DNA of 64,000 nt from [Lactobacillus] rogosae (GTDB lineage: Bacteria; Bacillota; Clostridia; Lachnospirales; Lachnospiraceae), in the NCBI GenBank assembly GCA_900112995.1, contig FONU01000013.1:1-64000 (forward strand), read 5' to 3'. Made by a program: the position numbers and the translations under genes. This document shows, piece by piece, positions 51,269 through 58,775 of this stretch. A model generated the notes under the pieces. That model had not been told where the DNA came from. It made no database searches and saw only the letters and a list, made by a program, of their open reading frames with translations. The stretch's first letter is position 1. Each line of letters opens with the position of its first letter.

Positions 51269-51374
51269 AAAGGGGCTGTAGCACGAAGCATTATTTATAT
51301 AGTAGGAAGTCAGGAAATGTTGTATTAACCTACGTATTATATAGATTATGTCTGAGGTGGCAGTCCCTTTTATG
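51269..51374. repeat. Long imperfect inverted repeat after ecfT
   Basis: AAAAGGGGCTG near 51269-51279 is complementary, with one wobble, to CAGTCCCTTTT near 51361-51371. A second pair, GTAGG/CCTAC, and AT-rich arms lie inside. The fold would be a stem-loop of about 100 bases. It may be a terminator of the ECF operon or a small MITE-like repeat of the genome. Confidence 0.45.
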
Positions 51375-51390
51375 TTAAGAAGTGAGGAAT

Positions 51391-51528
51391 TAGAGAGAAG
51401 TGTGCAGAAAGATTAATGACAAGTATGTAAAGAGATTAGAGAGAAGTACGCGGAAAGATTAATGACAAGTATATGAAGATATTAATAGGAAGTGTATGTA
51501 TCTATTAATAATAAGTGTGTAAAAAAAT
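51391..51528 (+). repeat. Three 46-base tandem repeats upstream of truA
   Basis: Units begin at 51391, 51437 and 51483. Units 1 and 2 both contain TAGAGAGAAGT and GGAAAGATTAATGACAAGTA-like cores and are about 90 percent alike; unit 3 is more diverged. The last unit ends just before the truA ribosome-binding site. No spacer variation of the CRISPR kind is seen. Confidence 0.75.
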
Positions 51529-51541
51529 TAAGGAGGAGTGA

Positions 51542-52279
51542 ATGAAAAGAATAAGATTAAGGGTTGCATATGATGGTACGAATTATTCGGGCTGGCAGAT
51601 ACAGCCTAATGCACCGACAATTGAGAAAAAGCTTGATGAAGCTATATACGCACTTACAGGTGAAAATGTCCATGTAACAGGTGCAAGCAGAACCGATGCA
51701 GGAGTTCACGCATTAGGAAATGTCGCTGTATTTGATACAGCTTCAAACATACCGGCAGACAAGTTCACATATGCACTTAACAGGTACCTTCCTGAAGATA
51801 TAATAATACAGCAGTCAGATGAGGTAGAATCTGATTTTCATCCAAGACACTGTGATACAAGAAAGACATACTGCTACAGGATACTAAATACGGAGTTCGG
51901 ACTTCCTAAGAAACGTAACTATACATGGAATGTACCAGGGAATATTGATATTGCTAAAATGCAGGAGGCGGCAGCGTATCTTGTAGGAGAACACGATTTT
52001 AAAAGCTTCTGTTGTGTGCGTACACAGACAGAAACAACCGTAAGGACAATATATTCGCTTGATGTAGATAGAAAAGGTGATGAAATATTAATAACAGTTA
52101 CAGGTAATGGCTTCTTATATAATATGGTAAGAATAATAGCAGGAACGCTTATACAGGTCGGAAAAGGGAAATTTAATCCAGAGTATGTAAAGGAAATGCT
52201 TGATGCAAAGGACAGGACACAGGCAGGCCAGACAGCACCACCGCAGGGACTTACGCTTATGAGAATAGAGTATCTGTAA
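51542..52279 (+). CDS. truA: tRNA pseudouridine(38-40) synthase TruA
   Basis: TruA, 245 residues, makes pseudouridine at positions 38-40 of tRNA anticodon arms. The catalytic aspartate is D52 in GASRTDAGVHALG. Other conserved parts are VAYDGTNYSGWQIQPN and NGFLYNMVRIIAGTLIQVG. AAGGAGGAG lies upstream of the ATG. It often follows ecfT in Firmicutes. Confidence 0.96.
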   Translation: MKRIRLRVAYDGTNYSGWQIQPNAPTIEKKLDEAIYALTGENVHVTGASRTDAGVHALGNVAVFDTASNIPADKFTYALNRYLPEDIIIQQSDEVESDFHPRHCDTRKTYCYRILNTEFGLPKKRNYTWNVPGNIDIAKMQEAAAYLVGEHDFKSFCCVRTQTETTVRTIYSLDVDRKGDEILITVTGNGFLYNMVRIIAGTLIQVGKGKFNPEYVKEMLDAKDRTQAGQTAPPQGLTLMRIEYL

Positions 52280-52413
52280 TTCTTGATATTTGTAATTGTG
52301 ATAATCTAATACATAGTTTATATTTTTAACTCAGGCTGTTGATAAATATATTGCAGAATAAAATCTTTGTGGATAATTTCCTCAAAATTATATGGTAAAA
52401 ATACATTTTCTGA

Positions 52414-52442
52414 TTGACACACAAGGCTGTGTGTTATATAAT
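52414..52442 (+). promoter_or_regulatory. Consensus promoter of rplM-rpsI with a palindromic spacer
   Basis: TTGACA at 52414-52419 and TATAAT at 52437-52442, spacer 17: a perfect consensus promoter. The spacer contains ACACACA (52417-52423) and TGTGTGT (52428-52434), an exact inverted repeat around AGGC. The leader to rplM is about 145 bases and includes GGTG/CACC (52493-52503). An L13-type leader is possible but not recognised. The 52280-52594 gap holds no gene. Confidence 0.85.
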
Positions 52443-52594
52443 TCTTTAATGTGACGTGATAAGTGCGCCTTGACATAAGTTAATCAGAATTAGGTGTTTC
52501 ACCATATGCCCCGGAGAAGCATTTAATATATATTAACATTTATTTAATTAGAACAATTAATTATGCATTTAAGCAATATTTAGGAGGAAAACTA

Positions 52595-53023
52595 ATGAGT
52601 ACTTATATGGCTAGTGCATCTAACATCGAAAGAAAATGGTATGTTGTAGATGCTGCAGATTATACATTAGGTCGTTTAGCATCACAGGTTGCTGCTGTAT
52701 TAAGAGGTAAGAATAAGCCTACTTATACACCATTCCTTGACTGTGGTGACAATGTTATCGTAATCAACGCTGAAAAGATTAAGGTTACAGGTAAGAAGTT
52801 AGATCAGAAGATTTACTACAATCACTCAGATTATGTAGGTGGTATGAAAGAAACAACTCTTAAGGAGATGATGGAAAAGCATCCAGAAAGAGTTATTGAA
52901 CTTGCTGTTAAGGGTATGCTTCCAAAGGGACCTTTAGGAAGACAGATGTACACAAAGCTTCATGTATATGCAGGTCCAGATCATGAACAGGCAGCTCAGA
53001 AGCCAGAAGTTTTAAAGTTTTAA
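52595..53023 (+). CDS. rplM: 50S ribosomal protein L13
   Basis: L13, 142 residues, an early 50S assembly protein. It has [20 protein letters not shown] at the start and the signature [26 protein letters not shown] lies eight bases before the ATG. It is co-transcribed with rpsI. Confidence 0.97.
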   Translation: MSTYMASASNIERKWYVVDAADYTLGRLASQVAAVLRGKNKPTYTPFLDCGDNVIVINAEKIKVTGKKLDQKIYYNHSDYVGGMKETTLKEMMEKHPERVIELAVKGMLPKGPLGRQMYTKLHVYAGPDHEQAAQKPEVLKF

Positions 53024-53054
53024 TTAAAGGACATATCATAAGGAGGAATTAACA

Positions 53055-53459
53055 GTGGCTAAGAAAGCAAACGGAAAGTTCTACGGAACAGGTAGAAGAA
53101 AAAGCAGTATTGCTAGAGTATATTTAGTACCAGGTAATGGTAATATTACAATAAATAAGAGATCACTTGATGAATATTTCGGTCTTGAAACACTTAAGGT
53201 TGTAGTTAAACAGCCATTAGTTCTTACAGAGACAGCTGACAAGTATGATGTAATCGTTAACGTACACGGTGGCGGATACACAGGTCAGGCTGGTGCTATC
53301 AGACACGGTATCTCAAGAGCTCTTCTTCAGGTTGATTCAGAAGAATACCGTCCATCACTTAAGAAGGCTGGTTTCTTAACAAGAGATCCAAGAATGAAGG
53401 AAAGAAAGAAGTACGGTTTAAAGGCAGCTCGTCGTGCTCCTCAGTTCTCAAAGAGATAA
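53055..53459 (+). CDS. rpsI: 30S ribosomal protein S9
   Basis: S9, 134 residues, whose C-terminal tail (RAPQFSKR) reaches the P-site tRNA. It has [18 protein letters not shown] at the start and [20 protein letters not shown] in the core. The start is GTG at 53055, behind AAGGAGG. It ends at a strong terminator. Confidence 0.97.
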   Translation: MAKKANGKFYGTGRRKSSIARVYLVPGNGNITINKRSLDEYFGLETLKVVVKQPLVLTETADKYDVIVNVHGGGYTGQAGAIRHGISRALLQVDSEEYRPSLKKAGFLTRDPRMKERKKYGLKAARRAPQFSKR

Positions 53460-53504
53460 TATTTACAATCCAAAGCGTCTTATGGCGTTTCAGAAAAGTA
53501 TATT

Positions 53505-53538
53505 ACACCTCGGAATTTCGGTTCCGGGGTGTTTTTTT
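53505..53538 (+). terminator. Terminator after rpsI
   Basis: ACACCTCGGAA (53505-53515) pairs with TTCCGGGGTGT (53522-53532) over the loop TTTCGG, with seven T. A related copy lies at 54447. Confidence 0.92.
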
Positions 53539-53630
53539 ATATAAAATGTGATAGAATATATTATAATAGTTAAGTATTAAGTGTAATTAAAAAGCTATTT
53601 TCGTATTAATTAGAATGGAGAGATATTTAT

Positions 53631-53861
53631 ATGACAACTGTAAGCACAAAGAGTGGTAGAATTATAAAAGTTGTATCCAGAGAAGAAGAGAAGAGTACAT
53701 TGACTGAATCAGACAGTGAAATGGACGAAAGAGCGGTTGAAGCTGTTAAGGCAGCGATAAATAAAGCTAAGATTTGTAAAAAACCTATAGCAGGTTATGA
53801 TAAAGAAAAAAAGCGTGCTTATGTAGAGTATGCGAATGGGGAAAGAAAGTATGCAGAATAG
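53631..53861 (+). CDS. Small acidic/basic protein, putative antitoxin partner
   Basis: A 76-residue charged protein of unknown family. The N-terminal half has many Ser/Glu residues (SREEEKSTLTESDSEMDERA) and the C-terminal half repeats the pattern KKP-AGYDKEKKRAYVEYANGERKY. The downstream zeta-toxin-like gene overlaps its end by 11 bases, a layout common in toxin-antitoxin pairs. That it neutralises the zeta protein is inferred from position only. TGGAGAGA lies upstream of the ATG. Confidence 0.65.
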   Translation: MTTVSTKSGRIIKVVSREEEKSTLTESDSEMDERAVEAVKAAINKAKICKKPIAGYDKEKKRAYVEYANGERKYAE

Positions 53862-54405
53862 AAAACCGATGATTCTTGTATTAGCAGGACCAAATGGCTC
53901 GGGGAAAAGTACAATAACCACTTTTTTTGATAAAGTTGGTAAGTATACTAATGCTGATGATGTTGTTGCGACTACAGGAATGAATAATATGGAAGCTGCT
54001 GTTTTGGTTGACAGGATGAGATATGAATCAATTGCCAAGAAAGAAGATTTTACATTTGAAACAGTCTTGTCATCTGAACATAAGTTAAACATTTTAAGAA
54101 AAGCAAAAGAAGAGGGATATTTTATAAAATGTGTATTTGTGTTGACAGTTGACCCACAAATTAATATTGCCAGAATAGAATCTCGTGTGGCAGCAGGTGG
54201 ACATAATGTTGATAGCAGTAAAGTTATTGAAAGATATTATAAATCAATTAATAACATAAAAGAGTTACTTGATATATGCGATATTATGCATGTTTATGAT
54301 AATACCAAATCACCAGAAAGAATTATTCGTAAGCATAAAGAAGAACTATCAATATATCCAAATGAATATTGGAGTGAACAGGATATATTAGGATTGATGG
54401 AATAA
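53851..54405 (+). CDS. Zeta-toxin-like P-loop kinase
   Basis: A 184-residue protein of the zeta toxin / AAA-kinase family. It has the P-loop LAGPNGSGKST (11-21), followed by a DRMRYESIAKKEDFTFETVL region that matches the zeta pattern around its substrate and catalytic residues. Zeta kinases phosphorylate UDP-N-acetylglucosamine; chromosomal relatives may have other targets. The ATG at 53851 with GGGGAAAG upstream is chosen; an ATG at 53830 is also in frame. It overlaps the upstream small gene. Confidence 0.8.
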   Translation: MQNRKPMILVLAGPNGSGKSTITTFFDKVGKYTNADDVVATTGMNNMEAAVLVDRMRYESIAKKEDFTFETVLSSEHKLNILRKAKEEGYFIKCVFVLTVDPQINIARIESRVAAGGHNVDSSKVIERYYKSINNIKELLDICDIMHVYDNTKSPERIIRKHKEELSIYPNEYWSEQDILGLME

Positions 54406-54446
54406 TGTTGTTGTTATCTTATCTTGGAATACCAATACAATTTATT

Positions 54447-54480
54447 ACACACCAGAATTTCGGTTCTGGTGTGTTTTTTG
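54447..54480. terminator. Terminator after the zeta-like gene
   Basis: ACACACCAGAA (54447-54457) pairs with TTCTGGTGTGT (54464-54474) over the loop TTTCGG, followed by T residues. It is very similar to the rpsI terminator, with paired base changes that keep the stem. It lies between convergent genes. Confidence 0.92.
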
Positions 54481-54492
54481 ACATTAATTACA

Positions 54493-55194
54493 TTAACCCT
54501 TCATCTGCATCCTATACTTAAGCGGTGAAACAAGGAATTCTTTTTTAAATGAATAACTAAAGTAGCTGGTACTTTTAAATCCGCATTCATATGCAATTTG
54601 ATCTATTGGTTTGTCAGTATTTGACAGTAAAACTATAGCATGTTCTAATCTTACCTTAGATAAATATCTTGAAAAAGCTTCTCCTGTATTTTGTTTGAAT
54701 AGCCTTGAAAAATGAGAGCTGGAAAAGCTAAATAATTTACAAATATTATCCACATTTATATCAGTCATATAATTAGAGTCTATATATCTCATAACATCAT
54801 TGATATTTTTGTTTATTTTCTTGCCCTGACTGCCGTTTATATCATGAGATAACTCATGCTCAATAATAAATATAATTAAGTATGTAAGCAATGCCTTTAA
54901 TTTAGAATCTGAGTATGGTGAATTAATATTATACTCAGTCAGCATCTTTTCAAAAATATTCCGGACAACTTGCTGGTCTTCCTGATTCAGAATGTGGTAT
55001 TTTTCAGCGTAGAATCTGTTAAATGCAACAGCAGATATTTCTGACTTTATATAATCAGCTATATCAAATGAATATTTAATAAGTATGCTGTTATGCGTTT
55101 CATTGCTGGTATAAATGCTCATGTACGGTAGAGAAGCACAAAGCAAAACAAGGATAGCCAGCCCTGCCACTATTCCGAAGTCAGGGGAACGCAA
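54493..55194 (-). CDS. AraC-family transcriptional regulator, probably 5'-truncated
   Basis: An open frame of 233 residues. The last 100 residues form an AraC/XylS DNA-binding domain with two helix-turn-helix units (INVDNICKLFSFSSSHFSRL and PIDQIAYECGFKSTSYFSYS). The part before is a helical remnant of a sensor domain. The first 24 residues (MRSPDFGIVAGLAILVLLCA) do not fit an AraC protein and no ribosome-binding site precedes them. A normal family member would be 270-300 residues or more. I infer that the mobile element on the right interrupted the gene near 55120-55200. Whether a shortened protein is made from ATG 55122 is unknown. Confidence 0.75.
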   Translation of the reverse strand: MRSPDFGIVAGLAILVLLCASLPYMSIYTSNETHNSILIKYSFDIADYIKSEISAVAFNRFYAEKYHILNQEDQQVVRNIFEKMLTEYNINSPYSDSKLKALLTYLIIFIIEHELSHDINGSQGKKINKNINDVMRYIDSNYMTDINVDNICKLFSFSSSHFSRLFKQNTGEAFSRYLSKVRLEHAIVLLSNTDKPIDQIAYECGFKSTSYFSYSFKKEFLVSPLKYRMQMKG

Positions 55195-55403
55195 TAGAAA
55201 AATTCATAGCTGTATGCTATACTTAATTAGCATTTGAACATATCAAGCTGACACAGCAATCTCTTTACTTGCCGTTAATGCGCGTCTACCAATAGTCCGC
55301 ACAAAGCAAGAGTAGCGTAAAGGTATAAAAATTTCAAACTTCTTTGTAACGAAATTCCGTTTTCTCCGTCTAACCCATGAAGCTGAAGGAGGTGATGACA
55401 AGT

Positions 55404-55889
55404 ATGGACTATGAAAAGCTCTATAAAGCCTACTATTTACAGGTATACTCGTATACTATTTCTCTTGCCAAAAATCGTGAGATAGCAGAGGAAATCACGC
55501 AGAACACATTCTATAAGGCTGTTTCTACAACATCACAATTCAAAGGTAAGTCAGATGAATTGACATGGCTCTGCTCCATAGCAAAAAACCTTTACCATGA
55601 TGAAATGCGAAGCCGTCAGCGAGTAGCTGATGTGAGTGAAATCAATGACTTGCCATCAAATGAAAATGTTGAGAACTCAGTTGCAGATTCTGACATGGCG
55701 TTCCGCATACACCTCGTTCTTCACCGTTTGGAAGAACCATACAAAGAAGTCTTTCAGCTTCGCGTATTCGGGGAACTATCTTTTTCACAAATCGCTGCAA
55801 TTTTTGGAAAAACAGAATCATGGGCGAGAGTTACTTATCATCGTGCAAAGCTAAAAATTCAAGAAAGGATGGATGAAAAGCATGAGTAA
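55404..55889 (+). CDS. ECF-type sigma-70 family sigma factor
   Basis: A 161-residue sigma factor with region 2 (YSYTISLAKNREIAEEITQN and LTWLCSIAKNLYHDEMR) and region 4 (LVLHRLEEPYKEVFQLRVFG, then FSQIAAIFGKTESWARVTYH). It would direct RNA polymerase to a small set of promoters. The ATG at 55404 is preferred, with AGGAGG about 11 bases upstream; 55377 and 55395 are other in-frame starts. The anti-sigma gene overlaps its end, so the pair is coupled. It is cargo of the element. Confidence 0.85.
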   Translation: MDYEKLYKAYYLQVYSYTISLAKNREIAEEITQNTFYKAVSTTSQFKGKSDELTWLCSIAKNLYHDEMRSRQRVADVSEINDLPSNENVENSVADSDMAFRIHLVLHRLEEPYKEVFQLRVFGELSFSQIAAIFGKTESWARVTYHRAKLKIQERMDEKHE

Positions 55890-56586
55890 ACAATGCGATA
55901 TTGTTCGAGATATTCTTCCGCTGTATGTTGACGGTGCTTGCAGCGAAGCAAGCGCAGAGATGGTAAAAGAGCATTTGAACGCCTGTGCTGACTGTAACGC
56001 AATTTATCAGAAATTGCTTTCTCACACGAGCGAAGATGTTCTTCACGAAGAAAGCGAAAGCGTTATTATGCGCCATGAGGCAAAAGAAAAGCAGAGAGGC
56101 AGAAAAAAGATAACGATTGCTGTTCTTGTTTCCATCGCTCTTTGTATCATTGCAATTTTTACAGCTCTCTTTCTGTTACCTATAAACATTGCTTATGAGC
56201 CTGTCAAAATCGACTTCCCATTTGAGGTTGAAGATGTCGAAAACGTTGAAATGTACCACTATGACGGAGTGCCTGCATCAGCAGAAAAGAAAGTAGTTGT
56301 TGCTGAAAATGATATAAAGACCCTGTATGATAAGTTCAATGGCTTATCCCTAAAAGACAAAACGACTGAGGAAACTGCCGGAGCAGATGTGACCAGCTTT
56401 AGATTTAACCTCTCAGATGGAACAAGCTACGATTTGATTTACGCCTGCTATGGGGTTAAAAACGGCGAATTGAAGTCAGCAGCAGGCGGTTTTAAGTATT
56501 TCACAAGTGCGGATATCGGCTCTTATTGGAACAATTTGAATACGGAACTTGAGGCAATTCCTATCAATGAGAGTGAATTGCCGTGA
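55882..56586 (+). CDS. Zinc-finger anti-sigma factor (zf-HC2), membrane-anchored
   Basis: A 234-residue anti-sigma protein. The N-terminal zf-HC2 domain has the HLNACADC zinc motif (H-x3-C-x2-C) after CDIVRDILPLYVDGACS. One transmembrane helix follows, encoded near 56107-56175 (ITIAVLVSIALCIIAIFTAL), then an external domain of about 140 residues. It probably holds the preceding sigma factor at the membrane until a signal is sensed outside. The ATG at 55882 overlaps the sigma gene by eight bases. Its external signal is unknown. Confidence 0.83.
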   Translation: MSKQCDIVRDILPLYVDGACSEASAEMVKEHLNACADCNAIYQKLLSHTSEDVLHEESESVIMRHEAKEKQRGRKKITIAVLVSIALCIIAIFTALFLLPINIAYEPVKIDFPFEVEDVENVEMYHYDGVPASAEKKVVVAENDIKTLYDKFNGLSLKDKTTEETAGADVTSFRFNLSDGTSYDLIYACYGVKNGELKSAAGGFKYFTSADIGSYWNNLNTELEAIPINESELP

Positions 56587-56609
56587 GCAGATAGCAAACC
56601 CAGCCGAGC

Positions 56610-56717
56610 CTGTCAACGGTCAAGATGAACGGCGCAAATGCGCCGCCGTTGACAGCCCCGCCCGTCTTTGCTGTTCGGTAATCAAGAGGGCGACAGCACA
56701 AGATGCTGCCGCCCTCT
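56610..56717 (+). other. Two strong RNA stem structures before the element's second sigma-like gene
   Basis: The outer stem CTGTCAACGG/CCGTTGACAG (56610-56619 with 56646-56655) encloses CGGCGC-AAAT-GCGCCG (56630-56645). A second hairpin pairs AGAGGGCG with CGCCCTCT (56685-56692 with 56710-56717) and CAGCA with TGCTG inside. There is no T run. The block resembles conserved noncoding sequence of related elements. Its function is unknown, perhaps transcript control or an insulator. Confidence 0.7.
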
Positions 56718-56744
56718 GCCATTATTCAGAAAGGGGGATTTTCC

Positions 56745-57203
56745 ATGACCGAACACGAAAAGTATCAAGAACATATCCGGCATACACACGATGCCTTTTG
56801 CAAGACTGTTATTCGCCACGCTGCCATAGACGCAGCCCGGAGCATACGGAGCCGCCGCAAGCGGGAAATCTCGCTTGAATATCTGATAGAAGAAAAACAC
56901 TATCCATTCAGTACCACAGATAAATACTTTGCGGAGCAATCCGGCATGACCAGCTATCCGCTTTTCGTCTGTGGTCAGATGGTGCTTTTGGAAAGTCCAG
57001 AGCTTGCCGCAGCCCTGTCCGCACTATCACAGATGGAACAGGAAATCATTTTCTTGTACTACTTCCAACGATTGACGCATAGGGAGATTGGACGGAGATA
57101 TGGACGGGCTGGCAACACAACCGGGCGGCGTATTCAGATGATTTTACGGCGGCTACGGGCAGAGTTGGAGGGTTTGTCCTATGAGCCAGCTACTTCCCTA
57201 TGA
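56745..57203 (+). CDS. Sigma-70-like regulatory protein of the element
   Basis: A 152-residue protein of the sigma-70 family type carried by Tn1549-like elements. The C-terminal half resembles sigma region 4: LSQMEQEIIFLYYFQRLTHR, then EIGRRYGRAGNTTGRRIQMI. The N-terminal half is basic and helical. The ATG at 56745 has AAAGGGGG upstream and replaces an in-frame ATG 14 codons earlier. The next gene overlaps it by 23 bases. It likely controls transfer or excision genes. Confidence 0.8.
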   Translation: MTEHEKYQEHIRHTHDAFCKTVIRHAAIDAARSIRSRRKREISLEYLIEEKHYPFSTTDKYFAEQSGMTSYPLFVCGQMVLLESPELAAALSALSQMEQEIIFLYYFQRLTHREIGRRYGRAGNTTGRRIQMILRRLRAELEGLSYEPATSL

Positions 57204-57378
57204 GACAATCGTTAAGGCAAGCGAGGGCGACCCGGAAGCTGTTGCCGCCGTCCTATCCCATTATGCGGGATATGTCCGCTCTTGTGCGAAAATGGACGGA
57301 CAGATTAACACGGATATGCAGGAGCATATCGTCAGGCAACTGATAGAAAGCCTGTTGAAGTTCCGCTTTGACCGCTAA
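57181..57378 (+). CDS. Small helix-turn-helix protein of the element
   Basis: A 65-residue protein matching the short helix-turn-helix proteins (HTH_16-like) that accompany the preceding sigma-like gene in Tn1549-type elements: YETIVKASEGDPEAVAAVLS and the C-terminal QLIESLLKFRFDR. It overlaps the upstream gene by 23 bases, and the binding site GGAGG lies inside that gene. The role is probably regulatory. Confidence 0.8.
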   Translation: MSQLLPYETIVKASEGDPEAVAAVLSHYAGYVRSCAKMDGQINTDMQEHIVRQLIESLLKFRFDR

Positions 57379-57435
57379 ACAGAAAAGTTGTATAATTAGA
57401 GCCTGACAAATTAAACTTCAATGAGGGTAGAGCAA

Positions 57436-57846
57436 ATGGAACAGATTATCAATTATAGAGACATACCCACAGATAAAAGGATTGACATATTAAATGCTCT
57501 TGAGCGAATAGGTTTTTTTCCGGCATACGGCGGCGTGAGAACAATGCAGCAAATTATGGAAAAGTCAGTTCCAGGTTCAGGCCCACAATTCTATTTCGTT
57601 TTCCGTGAAAATGAGTTGATAGGGTACAATTTTCTCATTGGGGACACTAAGAAATATAAAGCGTTCCCATGGCTTGCTATTAGCAATATGGATGAGCAGA
57701 AGTTGACTGTTTGTGAAGAACTGATGAAAATACAAATTGCCTTTTTTGAAGAACTCGGAATGCAAAAGATAGCAGATCATTGCGTTAGGATTATGGAAGA
57801 TTACAGAAAAGGAATTGGAAAGCAGAAAGAAAGCGATTGCAGATAA
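57436..57846 (+). CDS. Hypothetical protein, acetyltransferase-like region not certain
   Basis: A 136-residue soluble protein that I do not recognise. The middle part FYFVFRENELIGYNFLIGDT has the look of a GNAT-type strand pair, but the acetyl-CoA loop is not evident. It is AT-richer than the following mobilisation genes, which suggests separate acquisition as cargo. The ATG at 57436 is chosen over 57421 because GAGGGTAGAG lies before it. A terminator at 57903 closes the unit. Confidence 0.6.
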   Translation: MEQIINYRDIPTDKRIDILNALERIGFFPAYGGVRTMQQIMEKSVPGSGPQFYFVFRENELIGYNFLIGDTKKYKAFPWLAISNMDEQKLTVCEELMKIQIAFFEELGMQKIADHCVRIMEDYRKGIGKQKESDCR

Positions 57847-57902
57847 ATTCCATTTGAAAAACGGCTGACAATTTAATACCGCCGCCCATCACAGCGGCAG
57901 AT

Positions 57903-57938
57903 AAGCAGTAAATCTTGAAAAGGTTTACTGCTTTTTTT
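57903..57938 (+). terminator. Terminator before the oriT-like region
   Basis: AAGCAGTAAA (57903-57912) pairs with TTTACTGCTT (57924-57933), followed by five more T to 57938. Confidence 0.88.
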
Positions 57939-58143
57939 GCGCCCATTTTCAAAAATCTTTGGCAAACCACACCGCCGGATTGTTGTAGGGAGCAGACAGG
58001 GAAAACAAAAAAATTTCCGCTGCGTTTGCCAAAACGACCCCTTTTCACCGTTGTAGTGGTGAACAGCGGGCAGAACACGCCGCCGCAATCGCTATATTGG
58101 TGGAGCAAGCCAGTATATCCGCAAACCAGAGCCGCCGAGGAAA

Positions 58144-58376
58144 GCGGTAGTTTTTTAGAGCAAGATTCTACCGCAGTACCAAAATTCGCTTTTTGCTCAT
58201 TTTGCCCCTGCGGGAATCTTGTTGGGGAGTGCCTTCCCCAAACCCTGCTTATGCGGCTTGCGCCGCTTAAAAATCCCTCAAAATATTTTTTCGGATTTTT
58301 CAAAAACAGTTCCGCTTCACACCCCGTTTTTCTCCTATTAGTGAGAGGACGCCACGCACAGAAAGGAGGTTTTACC
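58144..58376 (+). other. Candidate origin of transfer (oriT) region
   Basis: Three inverted repeats lie directly upstream of mobC: GCGGTAG/CTACCGC (58144-58150 with 58168-58174), TTGGGGA/TCCCCAA (58222-58228 with 58235-58241) and GCGGC/GCCGC (58253-58257 with 58262-58266). Inverted repeats ahead of a MobC-relaxase pair are the usual layout of an oriT, with the nick site beside one of them. The 530-base gap 57847-58376 otherwise has a terminator and no supported gene. Confidence 0.6.
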
Positions 58377-58775
58377 ATGCGAAAACGATACAACACGCCG
58401 CACCGCAGCCGGGTAGTCAAGACACGCATGACCGAGGAAGAATACGCCGAGTTTGCGGAAAGGCTTTCTGCCTGCAACATGAGCCAAGCCGAGTTTATCC
58501 GGCAAGCCATAACCGGGGCAGCCATACGCCCCACCATAACCGTTTCCCCCGTCAACGACGAGCTGCTTGCCGCCGTCGGGAAGCTAACCGCCGAATACGG
58601 CAGGATCGGCGGCAACTTAAACCAGATAGCCCGGACGCTGAACGAGTGGCACAGCCCCTACCCGCAGCTTGCCGGGGAGGTACGGGCGGCGGTTTCCGAC
58701 CTTGCTGCCCTAAAGTTTGAAGTCTTGCAGAAAGTGGGTGACGCTGTTGGCAACATTCAAACATATCAGCTCTAA
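58377..58775 (+). CDS. mobC: Mobilisation relaxosome protein MobC
   Basis: MobC-family accessory protein of 132 residues that binds oriT and assists the relaxase. An N-terminal ribbon-helix-helix part reads HRSRVVKTRMTEEEYAEFAE, followed by the family motif YGRIGGNLNQIARTLNEWHS. The ATG at 58377 has AAAGGAGG upstream. The open frame continues back to 57915, but that part covers the oriT repeats and is not protein-like. The relaxase gene overlaps its end in another frame. Confidence 0.9.
   Translation: MRKRYNTPHRSRVVKTRMTEEEYAEFAERLSACNMSQAEFIRQAITGAAIRPTITVSPVNDELLAAVGKLTAEYGRIGGNLNQIARTLNEWHSPYPQLAGEVRAAVSDLAALKFEVLQKVGDAVGNIQTYQL

Noticed and set aside
51391-51528. CRISPR-like array before truA
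   Set aside because: The 46-base units are contiguous and diverging, without unique spacers or nearby cas genes.
53830-53850. Earlier ATG for the zeta-like gene
   Set aside because: Adds seven residues before the family start; GGGGAAAG is better placed for 53851. Not fully excluded.
57915-58376. In-frame upstream extension of mobC by 154 codons
   Set aside because: It covers the oriT-like inverted repeats, has no family similarity, and a strong AAAGGAGG with ATG lies at the normal MobC start at 58377.
57791-58615. Long minus-strand open frame of 274 codons
   Set aside because: It spans the oriT region and the start of mobC, has a composition of chance GC-rich translation and no recognisable motif.
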